NCBI GenBank assembly: GCA_905209135.1
Contig: CAJLRT010000062.1
Coordinates: 1-6,576 of the forward strand
DNA from: an uncultured Eubacteriales bacterium
GTDB taxonomy: Bacteria; Bacillota; Clostridia; Oscillospirales; UMGS1783
DNA length: 6,576 bases
Reading direction: 5' to 3'
The position numbers were made by a program, and so were the translations under genes. Below the pieces are notes generated by a model. The model did not search any database, was not told the origin of the DNA, and saw nothing but the letters and a program-made list of their open reading frames with translations. Below, piece after piece: positions 1-6,290 of the stretch; the stretch's first letter is position 1; each line of letters begins with the position of its first letter.

Positions 1-1
1 G

Positions 2-370
2 CTTGAAAACCTGCGCTCGCACATCCACCTCGATTACCTGTTTGAGAATATCAGCTCCAAAAACCTGCAGTTCTGCTTTGACAGCGGACATGAAAACGCC
101 TACAACCACGGCATCGGCTTTGTGCGCCGCTACGGGACGCGCATGGGCTTTACCCACCTGCACGACAACAACGGCGTGGACGACCAGCACCACATCCCCC
201 TGGACGAGACGATCGACTGGGACGCGCTGCGGCAGGATATGGCGGACGTGCACTATACCGGATACCTGAACCTCGAAATATTCCCGAAACCCGTCAACTA
301 CGACGGTTCCAGCTACAGCGCGTATGTCAAGCGCGCATTCGCCGCGCTCGCCCGGATCTGGGGCGAATGA
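2..370 (+). CDS. Sugar phosphate isomerase/epimerase (AP endonuclease 2-like TIM barrel), 3' part only
   Basis: This is the C-terminal 122 residues of a protein whose start lies left of the window; frame 2 is open from the first bases to the TGA at 368-370. The visible segment has the hallmarks of the xylose isomerase-like TIM-barrel family: FCFDSGH, where Asp and His would be metal ligands; THLHDNNGVDDQHH, a metal/substrate segment; then PLDETIDW and YLNLEIF, whose Glu is the usual last metal ligand. Family members isomerise or epimerise sugars, sugar phosphates or inositol derivatives in the cytoplasm using a divalent metal. The exact substrate cannot be read from this fragment. It ends 33 bp before the next gene with no terminator between, so the two are probably co-transcribed. 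Family assignment is firm; specificity is unknown. Confidence 0.85.
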   Translation, partial: LENLRSHIHLDYLFENISSKNLQFCFDSGHENAYNHGIGFVRRYGTRMGFTHLHDNNGVDDQHHIPLDETIDWDALRQDMADVHYTGYLNLEIFPKPVNYDGSSYSAYVKRAFAALARIWGE

Positions 371-390
371 CGGGCCACACTACATTTGTC

Positions 391-396
391 AGGAGG
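391..396 (+). promoter_or_regulatory. Ribosome binding site of the rubredoxin-reductase fusion gene
   Basis: AGGAGG lies 7 nt before the ATG at 404. This fixes the start there rather than at the in-frame TTG at 386, which sits upstream of the Shine-Dalgarno sequence. Confidence 0.9.
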
Positions 397-403
397 AAAT
401 AAG

Positions 404-2311
404 ATGGAGAAGAACTGGATATGTCTCGTTTGCGGCGCGTCCGTCACGGGCGCAGACAAACCCGCCGCCTGCCCTGTCTGCGGCGCGGGAGCAGCCGCGC
501 TGCGCACAGCGGAGCCGGCGGCGGACACGCCGGAGAGCGCGCATACGGGCGCGCCGCAGGGCGCGGATACTGTTTGGGTCTGCTCCATCTGCGGCTGGAA
601 GGGCGAGGGCGAAACGCCGCCCGAGCGCTGCCCGATCTGTGGCGCGGGGGCCGGGGCCTTTGCGCCGGAGGCGAAGCCGGAAATGAAAGAACCGGAAGCG
701 GAGCCGGCGCAGGGCGCGGATACCGTTTGGGTCTGCTCCGTCTGCGGCTGGAAGGGCGAGGGCGAAACGCCGCCCGAGCGCTGCCCGATCTGTGGCGCGG
801 GGGCCGGGGCCTTTGCGCCGGAGGCGAAGCCGGAAATGAAAGAACCGGAAGCGGAGCCGGCGCAGGGCGCGGATACCGTTTGGGTCTGCTCCGTCTGCGG
901 CTGGAAGGGCGGGGGCGAAACGCCGCCCGAGCGCTGCCCGATCTGCGGCGCGGGGGCCGGGGCCTTTGCGCCGGAGGCACAGCCGGAAGTGAAAGAGCCG
1001 GAAGCGGAGCCGGCGCAGAAACGCTGGCGCTGCACCATCTGCAATATGGTGTTCGAGGGCGAAGCGCCGCCCGACCCCTGCCCTGTCTGCGGCGCCGGGG
1101 CGGCTGCATTTGTGGAAGAGGCCGCCGAAACCGACGAGGCGCGAGAGGACACGGACGAGGCGTTCGTGATTATCGGCTGCGGCGCGGCCGGCTGCGAGGC
1201 GGCAAAAACCATACGCAGGCGCAATGCGCGCGCGTCCGTCACCCTGCTGTGCGGAGAGGGAGAACTCCCCTACAACCGGCCCGCGCTTTCCGACGTGCTG
1301 GCCGGAGAAATGACCTATGACCAGGCCCTGCTCGACACCGAGGCGGGGTTTGCCGGGGCTGAAATCCAGATCGTATATGACAAAGCGGCGGCGGTGGACC
1401 GCGCGCAGAAACGGGTTTCTCTGGCCGGCGGCGGCGAGCTTTTCTACGACAAGCTGCTGCTCGCCACCGGCGCGAACGCGTTCTGCCCGATTCCACAGAA
1501 AGAGGGCGGGCTGCCCGTGCGCACTCTGCGCACAAAGGCCGACGCGGAAGAGATAGACCGGCTCATCGGCGGCTCCCGGACCGCGGCGGTGCTCGGCGGC
1601 GGCATTCTCGGCATTGAGGCGGCGCTCGCCATGCGCGCGCGCGGGCTGGAGGTGACGGTGATCGAGCGTTCGGGCAGGATCCTGTCCATACAGGGCGACC
1701 CGGCCGCGTCGCAGCGGCTGCAGGAGCACCTGGAGGGGCTGGGCATACGCGTGCTTGTGGACTCCGGCGTGGAGGACACCGACGGCGCGGGCGTGCTCCT
1801 GCGCGGCGGCGCGCATCTGGACGCGGATTTCCTGCTCGTCTGCACCGGCGTGCGCAGCGAACTCACGCTTGCGCGCGGCTGCGGGCTGGTGGTGAACCGC
1901 GGCGTGCTCGTGGATGAAACCATGCGCACAAGCGACCCGGACATCTATGCGGCCGGCGACTGCGCCGAATTCGGCGGCAGGGTTGCGGGGCTGTGGTCCG
2001 CCGCTCTCGCGCAGGGCCGGACCGCCGGACTCGCCATGGCCGGCGCGCAGGCAGAATATTCGCCCATCGTGCCCGCCACGGCGCTGGAGGACGGAGAGTT
2101 CAAGCTCTTTTCCGCAGGCGCTGTCGGCGCAAAGGAGCACAAGCGCATCCTGCTTGACGACCCCGCGTCCCGCGTGTACAAGGCGCTGTACTTTGACGAT
2201 GACAAGCTCTGCGGGGCTGTGTTCCTGACCGACGTGTCGGGCGCGGCGGCCGCCATGGACGCGATTGAAAAGGCGATGGCGCGCGATATGGCGATGCTGC
2301 TGCTCCTGTAA
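404..2311 (+). CDS. Penta-rubredoxin / NADH:rubredoxin oxidoreductase fusion protein (FAD-dependent)
   Basis: A 635-residue protein. Residues 1-236 hold five short rubredoxin-type domains, each with the pattern W-x-C-x2-C-x12-C-P-x-C-G. The cysteines are 7/10/23/26, 60/63/76/79, 111/114/127/130, 162/165/178/181 and 210/213/226/229. The 12-residue spacing matches the short rubredoxin domain of rubrerythrins rather than classical rubredoxin. Residues 254-635 form a pyridine nucleotide-disulfide oxidoreductase fold of usual rubredoxin reductase size: FAD Rossmann motif GCGAAG (258-263), PYNRPALS (289-296), NAD motif GGGILG (398-403) with Glu421 favouring NADH over NADPH, and the second FAD motif YAAGD (515-519). 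There is no signal peptide or membrane segment, so it is cytoplasmic. Inferred role: NADH passes electrons through FAD to the attached Fe(Cys)4 sites and on to oxygen- or peroxide-reducing partners, as rubredoxin reductases do in anaerobes. Zinc instead of iron in some domains cannot be excluded. The three central domains are near-identical repeats. Confidence 0.9.
   Translation: MEKNWICLVCGASVTGADKPAACPVCGAGAAALRTAEPAADTPESAHTGAPQGADTVWVCSICGWKGEGETPPERCPICGAGAGAFAPEAKPEMKEPEAEPAQGADTVWVCSVCGWKGEGETPPERCPICGAGAGAFAPEAKPEMKEPEAEPAQGADTVWVCSVCGWKGGGETPPERCPICGAGAGAFAPEAQPEVKEPEAEPAQKRWRCTICNMVFEGEAPPDPCPVCGAGAAAFVEEAAETDEAREDTDEAFVIIGCGAAGCEAAKTIRRRNARASVTLLCGEGELPYNRPALSDVLAGEMTYDQALLDTEAGFAGAEIQIVYDKAAAVDRAQKRVSLAGGGELFYDKLLLATGANAFCPIPQKEGGLPVRTLRTKADAEEIDRLIGGSRTAAVLGGGILGIEAALAMRARGLEVTVIERSGRILSIQGDPAASQRLQEHLEGLGIRVLVDSGVEDTDGAGVLLRGGAHLDADFLLVCTGVRSELTLARGCGLVVNRGVLVDETMRTSDPDIYAAGDCAEFGGRVAGLWSAALAQGRTAGLAMAGAQAEYSPIVPATALEDGEFKLFSAGAVGAKEHKRILLDDPASRVYKALYFDDDKLCGAVFLTDVSGAAAAMDAIEKAMARDMAMLLLL
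556..1014 (+). repeat. Three tandem in-frame 153-bp direct repeats (51 codons each)
   Basis: The units are 556-708, 709-861 and 862-1014. Each encodes one rubredoxin-type domain plus a Pro/Glu/Ala-rich linker (residues about 52-204 of the fusion protein). By base-by-base comparison, units 1 and 2 differ at 2 positions, units 2 and 3 at 6, and units 1 and 3 at 8. Unit 2 has no private difference: it matches unit 3 at offsets 16 and 32, and unit 1 at offsets 51, 85, 118, 119, 128 and 136. The length is a multiple of three, so unit gain or loss keeps the frame. Confidence 0.97.
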
Positions 2312-2318
2312 AGACTAC

Positions 2319-2326
2319 CGGAGGGG
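2319..2326 (+). promoter_or_regulatory. Ribosome binding site of the YcxB-like gene
   Basis: CGGAGGGG ends 7 nt before the ATG at 2334 but only 1 nt before the in-frame ATG at 2328. It therefore supports 2334 as the start. Confidence 0.75.
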
Positions 2327-2333
2327 AATGAAA

Positions 2334-2852
2334 ATGGAACACAAACCGCTTTACACCCTGACGTTTGAGCCGACGCGGGCCGACTACCGGAAATTTTTCT
2401 ACTGGGCGAGCCTCAAGCGGACAGGGCAGGCGATTACAAAAGCGCTGCTGCTGGCGCTTGTGATCAGCCTTGTCGCCGTCATCCTGCTGCAGACGCCGAA
2501 CATCCTGTTTTTCCTGCTCGTGTACGCGGCCGTGCTGCTGCTGTTGTGCGGCGTGTTCGCGGTCGGCGTGGAAGCGCAGGCCGCAAAGCGACTGCGGGCC
2601 GACAGGAGCGGCGCGCACCCGGGACCGAAAACGCTCTACCTGTGCGCCGACTATGTGGCGCAGCAGGGCCGAAAAAAGAACATGGGCGTTTCCAAATTCC
2701 AGCGGGTATACGACTGCAGGAATTTTTACGCCGTCTATTTCAATTACGAGACGATGTACCTGATTCCCAAGCGCGACGTACCGGCCGCAGACGCGGACGG
2801 CGTCCGCGCCTACTTCAAAAAAAAGATGCCGAAGGCATACGTGCCGGCATAA
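2334..2852 (+). CDS. YcxB-like membrane protein
   Basis: A 172-residue protein. A polar N-terminal stretch (YTLTFEPTRADYRKF) is followed by two hydrophobic segments at about 35-52 and 57-78 separated by a very short turn, then a basic, soluble C-terminal part ending near FKKKMPKAYVPA. The C-terminal motif YLIPKRDV (142-149) and the overall plan resemble the YcxB-like family of Firmicutes, small two-helix membrane proteins of unknown function. The gene starts 22 bp after the preceding stop codon and is followed directly by a strong terminator, so it is the last gene of the first unit. No catalytic or binding motif is visible, and nothing links it mechanistically to the upstream flavoprotein beyond co-transcription. 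The start at 2334 is chosen for ribosome binding site spacing; ATG 2328 would add two residues. Family identification is from memory of the motif and moderately secure. Confidence 0.75.
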   Translation: MEHKPLYTLTFEPTRADYRKFFYWASLKRTGQAITKALLLALVISLVAVILLQTPNILFFLLVYAAVLLLLCGVFAVGVEAQAAKRLRADRSGAHPGPKTLYLCADYVAQQGRKKNMGVSKFQRVYDCRNFYAVYFNYETMYLIPKRDVPAADADGVRAYFKKKMPKAYVPA

Positions 2853-2859
2853 GTATGGA

Positions 2860-2899
2860 CCCTGGGCCGGCAAAGCCGGCGCGGGGCCCGTTTTTTTTT
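2860..2899 (+). terminator. Rho-independent terminator ending the first transcription unit
   Basis: The hairpin is CCCTG (2860-2864), a 1x1 G/G mismatch, then GCCGGC (2866-2871), loop AAA, GCCGGC (2875-2880), G, and CGGGG (2882-2886). CCCG and nine consecutive T (2891-2899) follow. It begins 8 bp after the YcxB-like stop codon. Confidence 0.92.
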
Positions 2900-2909
2900 C
2901 GCGCGGCGC

Positions 2910-2938
2910 TCGACAGGCCGGCCGCGCTGTGATATGAT
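2910..2938 (+). promoter_or_regulatory. Sigma-A-type promoter of the LacI regulator unit
   Basis: The -35 box TCGACA (2910-2915; 5 of 6 to TTGACA) and -10 box TATGAT (2933-2938; 5 of 6 to TATAAT) are separated by exactly 17 bp. It sits 10 bp after the T-tract of the preceding terminator, so the regulator gene should start its own transcript at about 2942-2946. That would give a leader of roughly 75-80 nt containing the hairpin at 2965-2997. Confidence 0.8.
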
Positions 2939-2964
2939 AACAGTTGGCTTTTTTGCAGGACACG

Positions 2965-2997
2965 GCCGGAATACGGGCGAAGTGCGCCCATTCCGGC
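2965..2997 (+). promoter_or_regulatory. Inverted repeat / leader hairpin upstream of the LacI gene
   Basis: GCCGGAAT (2965-2972) pairs perfectly with ATTCCGGC (2990-2997). Inside, GGGCG (2975-2979) pairs with CGCCC (2985-2989) around the loop AAGTG, with a 2-nt bulge (AC) on the left arm: 13 base pairs in 33 nt. A/C-rich sequence follows instead of a T-tract, so it is not a terminator. It lies 10 nt before the Shine-Dalgarno sequence. It could stabilise the mRNA, affect translation, or serve as a DNA operator; the sequence alone does not decide. Confidence 0.65.
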
Positions 2998-3021
2998 TTC
3001 AAAAAACAAGGAGGGAGCCAT

Positions 3022-4062
3022 ATGTCCACCATCAACGACGTCGCAAAACGCGCCGGAGTTGCCATCTCCACTGTCAGCAACATGATTAACGGCACAAAAT
3101 ACGTCTCTCCGGAAACGACCGCGCGGATTATTGCCGCCATCGACGAGCTCGGCTATGAGGCCGACCCGATCGCACGGAACATGAAAAGCGCGCGCTCCAA
3201 TATGATCGGCGTAATTATTACAAACTTCAGCCGCGTGTTCTTCGGGCGGCTGCTGCGTGAATGCCGCGCCATGGCGACCGCGCGCGGATACCACCTGATG
3301 TGCATCGACGCGAACGACGAGTTCGAGCTGGAGCAGCAGTATGTGAAGACCATGCGGAAAAACCGGTTCGACGCGATCATCCTCGACACCGTCGCCGGGC
3401 CGGACGGCGCCGACTACTTCAAGCAGCTCAAACTCATGGCCTCAGGCGGGAAAAAGACCGCGGTCATCAGCATAGAACGGGACCTGACCGCCTACGGCAT
3501 CGATTCCGTGGAGGCGGACAACTACAACGGCGCGCGGGCGGCGACGCGGCACCTGATCGAGTGCGGATGCCGCAATTTGCTGCACATTACAGGGCCGCAG
3601 AATTTCTGGGCCGCCGAGAACCGGGTGCGCGGATTCCAAGACGCACTTGCGGCCGGCCGGGCGCAGGGACAAATCGTCTGCGGCGACTTCTCGCCGCAGA
3701 GCGGATACGACGCGGTCATGCGCGCGGTCAAGGGCAGGCTTGTGTTCGACGGCGTCTTTGCCGCCAACGACCAGATGGCAGTCGGCGCGCTCAACGCGCT
3801 GCGCGATGCGGGCGTGCGCGTGCCGGACGACGTCCGGGTGATCGGCTTTGACGACTCGTTCGTCGCTTCGCTTGTGTCGCCCGCGCTCTCCTCCATCCAT
3901 GTCCCGGCGGAACTGATCGGCCGGTATGCGATGGAGCTGGCCCTGTCCCGCATTGAGGACTTTTCCCAGCCCGCCCGGCTGCGCTCTGTCGCGGCCGAAC
4001 TGGCCGTGCGGGGCAGCACGAATCCGGACGCCGCAGTGGAGCCGGGACTGTGCAGCTGGTAA
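3022..4062 (+). CDS. LacI family transcriptional regulator
   Basis: A 346-residue DNA-binding regulator of normal family length. Residues 3-23 (TINDVAKRAGVAISTVSNMIN) form the helix-turn-helix, with Ile15, Ser16 and Asn20 at the positions that usually read the operator. Residues 24-60 continue the headpiece (GTKYVSPETTARI, LGYEADPIARNMKS). The hinge helix carries Met52 where the family usually has Leu. From about residue 62 (IGVIITNFSRVFFG) comes the periplasmic-binding-protein-like effector domain, with FAANDQMAVGAL and VIGFDDSFVASLVSPALSSIHVP typical of its C-terminal lobe. The start is fixed by AAGGAGGG (3008-3015), 6 nt upstream. It has its own promoter and lies 50 bp before the glycosidase-like gene with no terminator between. 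The likely job is sugar-responsive repression of that gene and perhaps itself. The effector is unknown. Confidence 0.95.
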   Translation: MSTINDVAKRAGVAISTVSNMINGTKYVSPETTARIIAAIDELGYEADPIARNMKSARSNMIGVIITNFSRVFFGRLLRECRAMATARGYHLMCIDANDEFELEQQYVKTMRKNRFDAIILDTVAGPDGADYFKQLKLMASGGKKTAVISIERDLTAYGIDSVEADNYNGARAATRHLIECGCRNLLHITGPQNFWAAENRVRGFQDALAAGRAQGQIVCGDFSPQSGYDAVMRAVKGRLVFDGVFAANDQMAVGALNALRDAGVRVPDDVRVIGFDDSFVASLVSPALSSIHVPAELIGRYAMELALSRIEDFSQPARLRSVAAELAVRGSTNPDAAVEPGLCSW

Positions 4063-4097
4063 CCGGCAACGCCTATTGTCCGCAGGGACGACAAGAC

Positions 4098-4103
4098 AAG
4101 GAG
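4098..4103 (+). promoter_or_regulatory. Ribosome binding site of the DUF6259-like gene
   Basis: AAGGAG lies 9 nt before ATG 4113 and only 3 nt before the in-frame ATG 4107. Spacing favours 4113, although 4107 remains possible. Confidence 0.65.
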
Positions 4104-4112
4104 AGTATGATT

Positions 4113-6248
4113 ATGGAACAGTTCTACACGCTGGAGACGGCTTCTCTGGTTTTGAAATTTGACAGGCGCAGCGGCTCGCTCTGCTCCCTCTACTCCAAAG
4201 CCTCGGACTGGGAAATTCTGAACCGCCCGCACCTGGCCCTGTCCTGGCGGCTGATGCTGCCGCTGGAGGACCACGGCGGCCGCGGCGGCCACGGGCGCAG
4301 GAACAACAACGCCTGGGGACACAAGCAGCCGCGGGCGCCGAAAAGCGCATGCTCCGGAAGCAAAGTGGAGTTCACCTGGGACCATATCGTATCCGAATAC
4401 GGCGGCGAGCATGACATAACGGTAAAGACGGTGTGCGAGATTGTGCGCGACCAGGCCGTGTTCCGCATGCACATCCGGAACAACGACCGCGTATTTGTGG
4501 AAAACGTGTACTACCCCTACCTGGGCGACCTGCACAGGCCCGCGGGCTGCGAACGGTTCGCCCTTTCGTACGGGCACTATATGGACATGTGCGACTTTGA
4601 GCTGTGGCCCACCTTTGAGACCCCGACGGCGACGCACAGCGTGGACTGCCCGACCCTTTCCATCAATCCGGAGATGGACAACCCGCCCATGTTTCCCTTT
4701 GCCCTGGCCGCTGACGAGCGGGGAAACGGGCTTTATATCGGCGCGGCGCAGCGGCGCATGGAGGCGGCGACCTGGCACGCAGAAGCGCTGCCCGGCTGGC
4801 GAAACTCCAACGATTTCCGGCTCTTTTCCGAGGACCGGGCTTTCGGCATGGACGTGTTTACCCGTTTCGCCGTAGCGCACATGCCTTTTATCGCGCCAAA
4901 AACGGAGTTCGACCTGCTGCCCTTTGCCCTGGAGGGGTACCGGGGGAGCTGGGAGACCGGCGCCGCGTGCTATACCCGCATCAGCGGGGACTGGGACGCG
5001 CAGGCGCAGAATAAATACATGCGCCCCGGCTGGGTGCAGAAGCCGCACGCATGGCTGCAGGTGCAACTCAACTCGCCGGAGGACGAGCTGCGCATTCCGT
5101 TCAGGGAGCTGCCGAAGATCGGCGAGGAGTGCGCGCAGTACGGCATCGGCGCGCTCCAGGTGACGGGCTGGAACATCGGCGGCCAGGACCGCGGCAACCC
5201 CTCGCACGATCCCGACCCGCGGCTGGGCACGCGGGAGGAGCTGAAAGACGCGATCGCACAGATCCGCGCCATGGGCGTAAAGGTCATTCTGTTTGCCAAG
5301 TTCACCTGGGCGGACCAGTCGGCCGACGAGTTTGAAGCCGTATATGCGCCGCTGGCCATCCAGGACCCGTACCGGAATTACTACTCCTACAAGGGGTACC
5401 AGTACATGACCGCGTCGCAACTGGCCAACGTGAACACGCGCAGGCTCATCCCCATGTGCTTCGGCAGCGAAGCGTACCGCGAGATCTGCAACCGCGAGTT
5501 TATCAAGTGCGTGGAGCTGGGAGCGGACGGCATCCTCTACGACGAGTGCATGCACCACTCCCCCGCCCTGTGCTGCTTCAACACGGCGCACGGACACCGC
5601 TACGGCGCGCCCGCTTACGGGTGGGACAATCAGCTTTCGGAGGGCTTCCGCGCGATTCTGCGCGAGCGCGGGCTGGAAAATAAGTTCCTGCTCGCCGGGG
5701 AAGCGCTCTACGACTTTCAGTTTGACGAATACGACCTCTCCTACGGGCGCACCTGGGGGCGCGGGCACAGGCCGGTCAGCCGCCTGATGCGTCCGCACGG
5801 CCAGATCATGACCGCCGTTCAGGGGTTTGACGACCGCTCCATGGTCAACCAGTGCCTGCTCAACCGCTACATCATCAGCTATGAGCCATACTTCTTTAAG
5901 GGCCGGCCCTCCGACTACCCGCAGACGGTGCGCTACGGCATGAAGATGGACTGCCTGCGCCGCGACCTGGCCGCGTATTTCTGGGACGGCGAATGGCGGG
6001 GCCGGCTGGGCGGGGCCGTTGCCGCCGGGGACGGGCGGGAGTTCGGCGATTACGCCGTGTTCCGCAGAGCGGACGGGACGAGCGGCATGGTGATTGTCAA
6101 CTACGACGAGCAGAACGCCGTTACCGTCGCGCCCGTGCTGGACGGCGGCCAGCCGCTGACCCGGTACCGGCTTGTGGACGACGGCGGGCTCACCCGCTTT
6201 GACGGCAGTTTTGTCCTCCCGCCCATGTCGGCCGCGGCTGTCATCTGA
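4113..6248 (+). CDS. DUF6259-like putative glycoside hydrolase (cytoplasmic)
   Basis: A 711-residue protein with three apparent parts. The N-terminal part (about 1-320) looks like the beta-sandwich preceding many glycosidase barrels: LVLKFDRRSGSLCSLYSK at 12-29, with a His/Gly/Arg-rich loop at 52-73. The central part (about 325-600) looks like a (beta/alpha)8 barrel: GWNIGGQD (352-359), MGVKVILFAKFTWAD ending at D401, GADGILYDECMHHSP with Asp477 in a catalytic-nucleophile-like position, the HGH motif at 493-495, and LLAGEALYDF with Glu530 as a possible acid/base. A short C-terminal beta domain includes GMVIVNYDEQNAVTV. The barrel motifs recall DUF6259 proteins and, more distantly, GH36/GH31/GH101-type enzymes. 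No signal peptide or membrane segment is visible, so it would act on imported oligosaccharides or glycosides. Its position just after a LacI regulator supports a carbohydrate role. Catalytic assignments and substrate are inference. Confidence 0.75.
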   Translation: MEQFYTLETASLVLKFDRRSGSLCSLYSKASDWEILNRPHLALSWRLMLPLEDHGGRGGHGRRNNNAWGHKQPRAPKSACSGSKVEFTWDHIVSEYGGEHDITVKTVCEIVRDQAVFRMHIRNNDRVFVENVYYPYLGDLHRPAGCERFALSYGHYMDMCDFELWPTFETPTATHSVDCPTLSINPEMDNPPMFPFALAADERGNGLYIGAAQRRMEAATWHAEALPGWRNSNDFRLFSEDRAFGMDVFTRFAVAHMPFIAPKTEFDLLPFALEGYRGSWETGAACYTRISGDWDAQAQNKYMRPGWVQKPHAWLQVQLNSPEDELRIPFRELPKIGEECAQYGIGALQVTGWNIGGQDRGNPSHDPDPRLGTREELKDAIAQIRAMGVKVILFAKFTWADQSADEFEAVYAPLAIQDPYRNYYSYKGYQYMTASQLANVNTRRLIPMCFGSEAYREICNREFIKCVELGADGILYDECMHHSPALCCFNTAHGHRYGAPAYGWDNQLSEGFRAILRERGLENKFLLAGEALYDFQFDEYDLSYGRTWGRGHRPVSRLMRPHGQIMTAVQGFDDRSMVNQCLLNRYIISYEPYFFKGRPSDYPQTVRYGMKMDCLRRDLAAYFWDGEWRGRLGGAVAAGDGREFGDYAVFRRADGTSGMVIVNYDEQNAVTVAPVLDGGQPLTRYRLVDDGGLTRFDGSFVLPPMSAAAVI

Positions 6249-6258
6249 TTTTTCGCCT

Positions 6259-6290
6259 GCGGGCGGAGCGCTTGCTCCGCCCGCTTTTTT
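6259..6290 (+). terminator. Rho-independent terminator after the DUF6259-like gene
   Basis: A perfect 11-bp stem, GCGGGCGGAGC (6259-6269) with GCTCCGCCCGC (6274-6284), closes the loop GCTT. Six T follow at 6285-6290. It starts 10 bp after the TGA stop. No T-tract is present on the opposite side, so it acts on the + strand only. Confidence 0.95.

Noticed and set aside
386..403. Upstream TTG start for the rubredoxin fusion
   Set aside because: The AGGAGG Shine-Dalgarno sequence lies downstream of this codon and at ideal spacing for ATG 404.
389..2140. A 583-codon minus-strand open frame antisense to the rubredoxin fusion
   Set aside because: Its repeated segments only mirror the 153-bp DNA repeats, it lacks a plausible ribosome binding site and any known motif, and the + strand frame contains all the rubredoxin and Rossmann signatures.
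2926..2954. Weak hairpin (CTGT/ACAG) followed by six T as a second terminator or attenuator
   Set aside because: The stem is only 4-5 bp with one GT pair, overlaps the -10 box, and a much stronger terminator lies just upstream.
2944..3021. N-terminal extension of the LacI regulator
   Set aside because: The extension would be translated from the leader hairpin region. ATG 3022 has a strong Shine-Dalgarno at 6 nt and begins right at the conserved helix-turn-helix.
2100..3140. Minus-strand open frame crossing the YcxB-like gene, the terminator and the regulator start
   Set aside because: It reads through a clear + strand terminator and promoter, and its product has no family resemblance.
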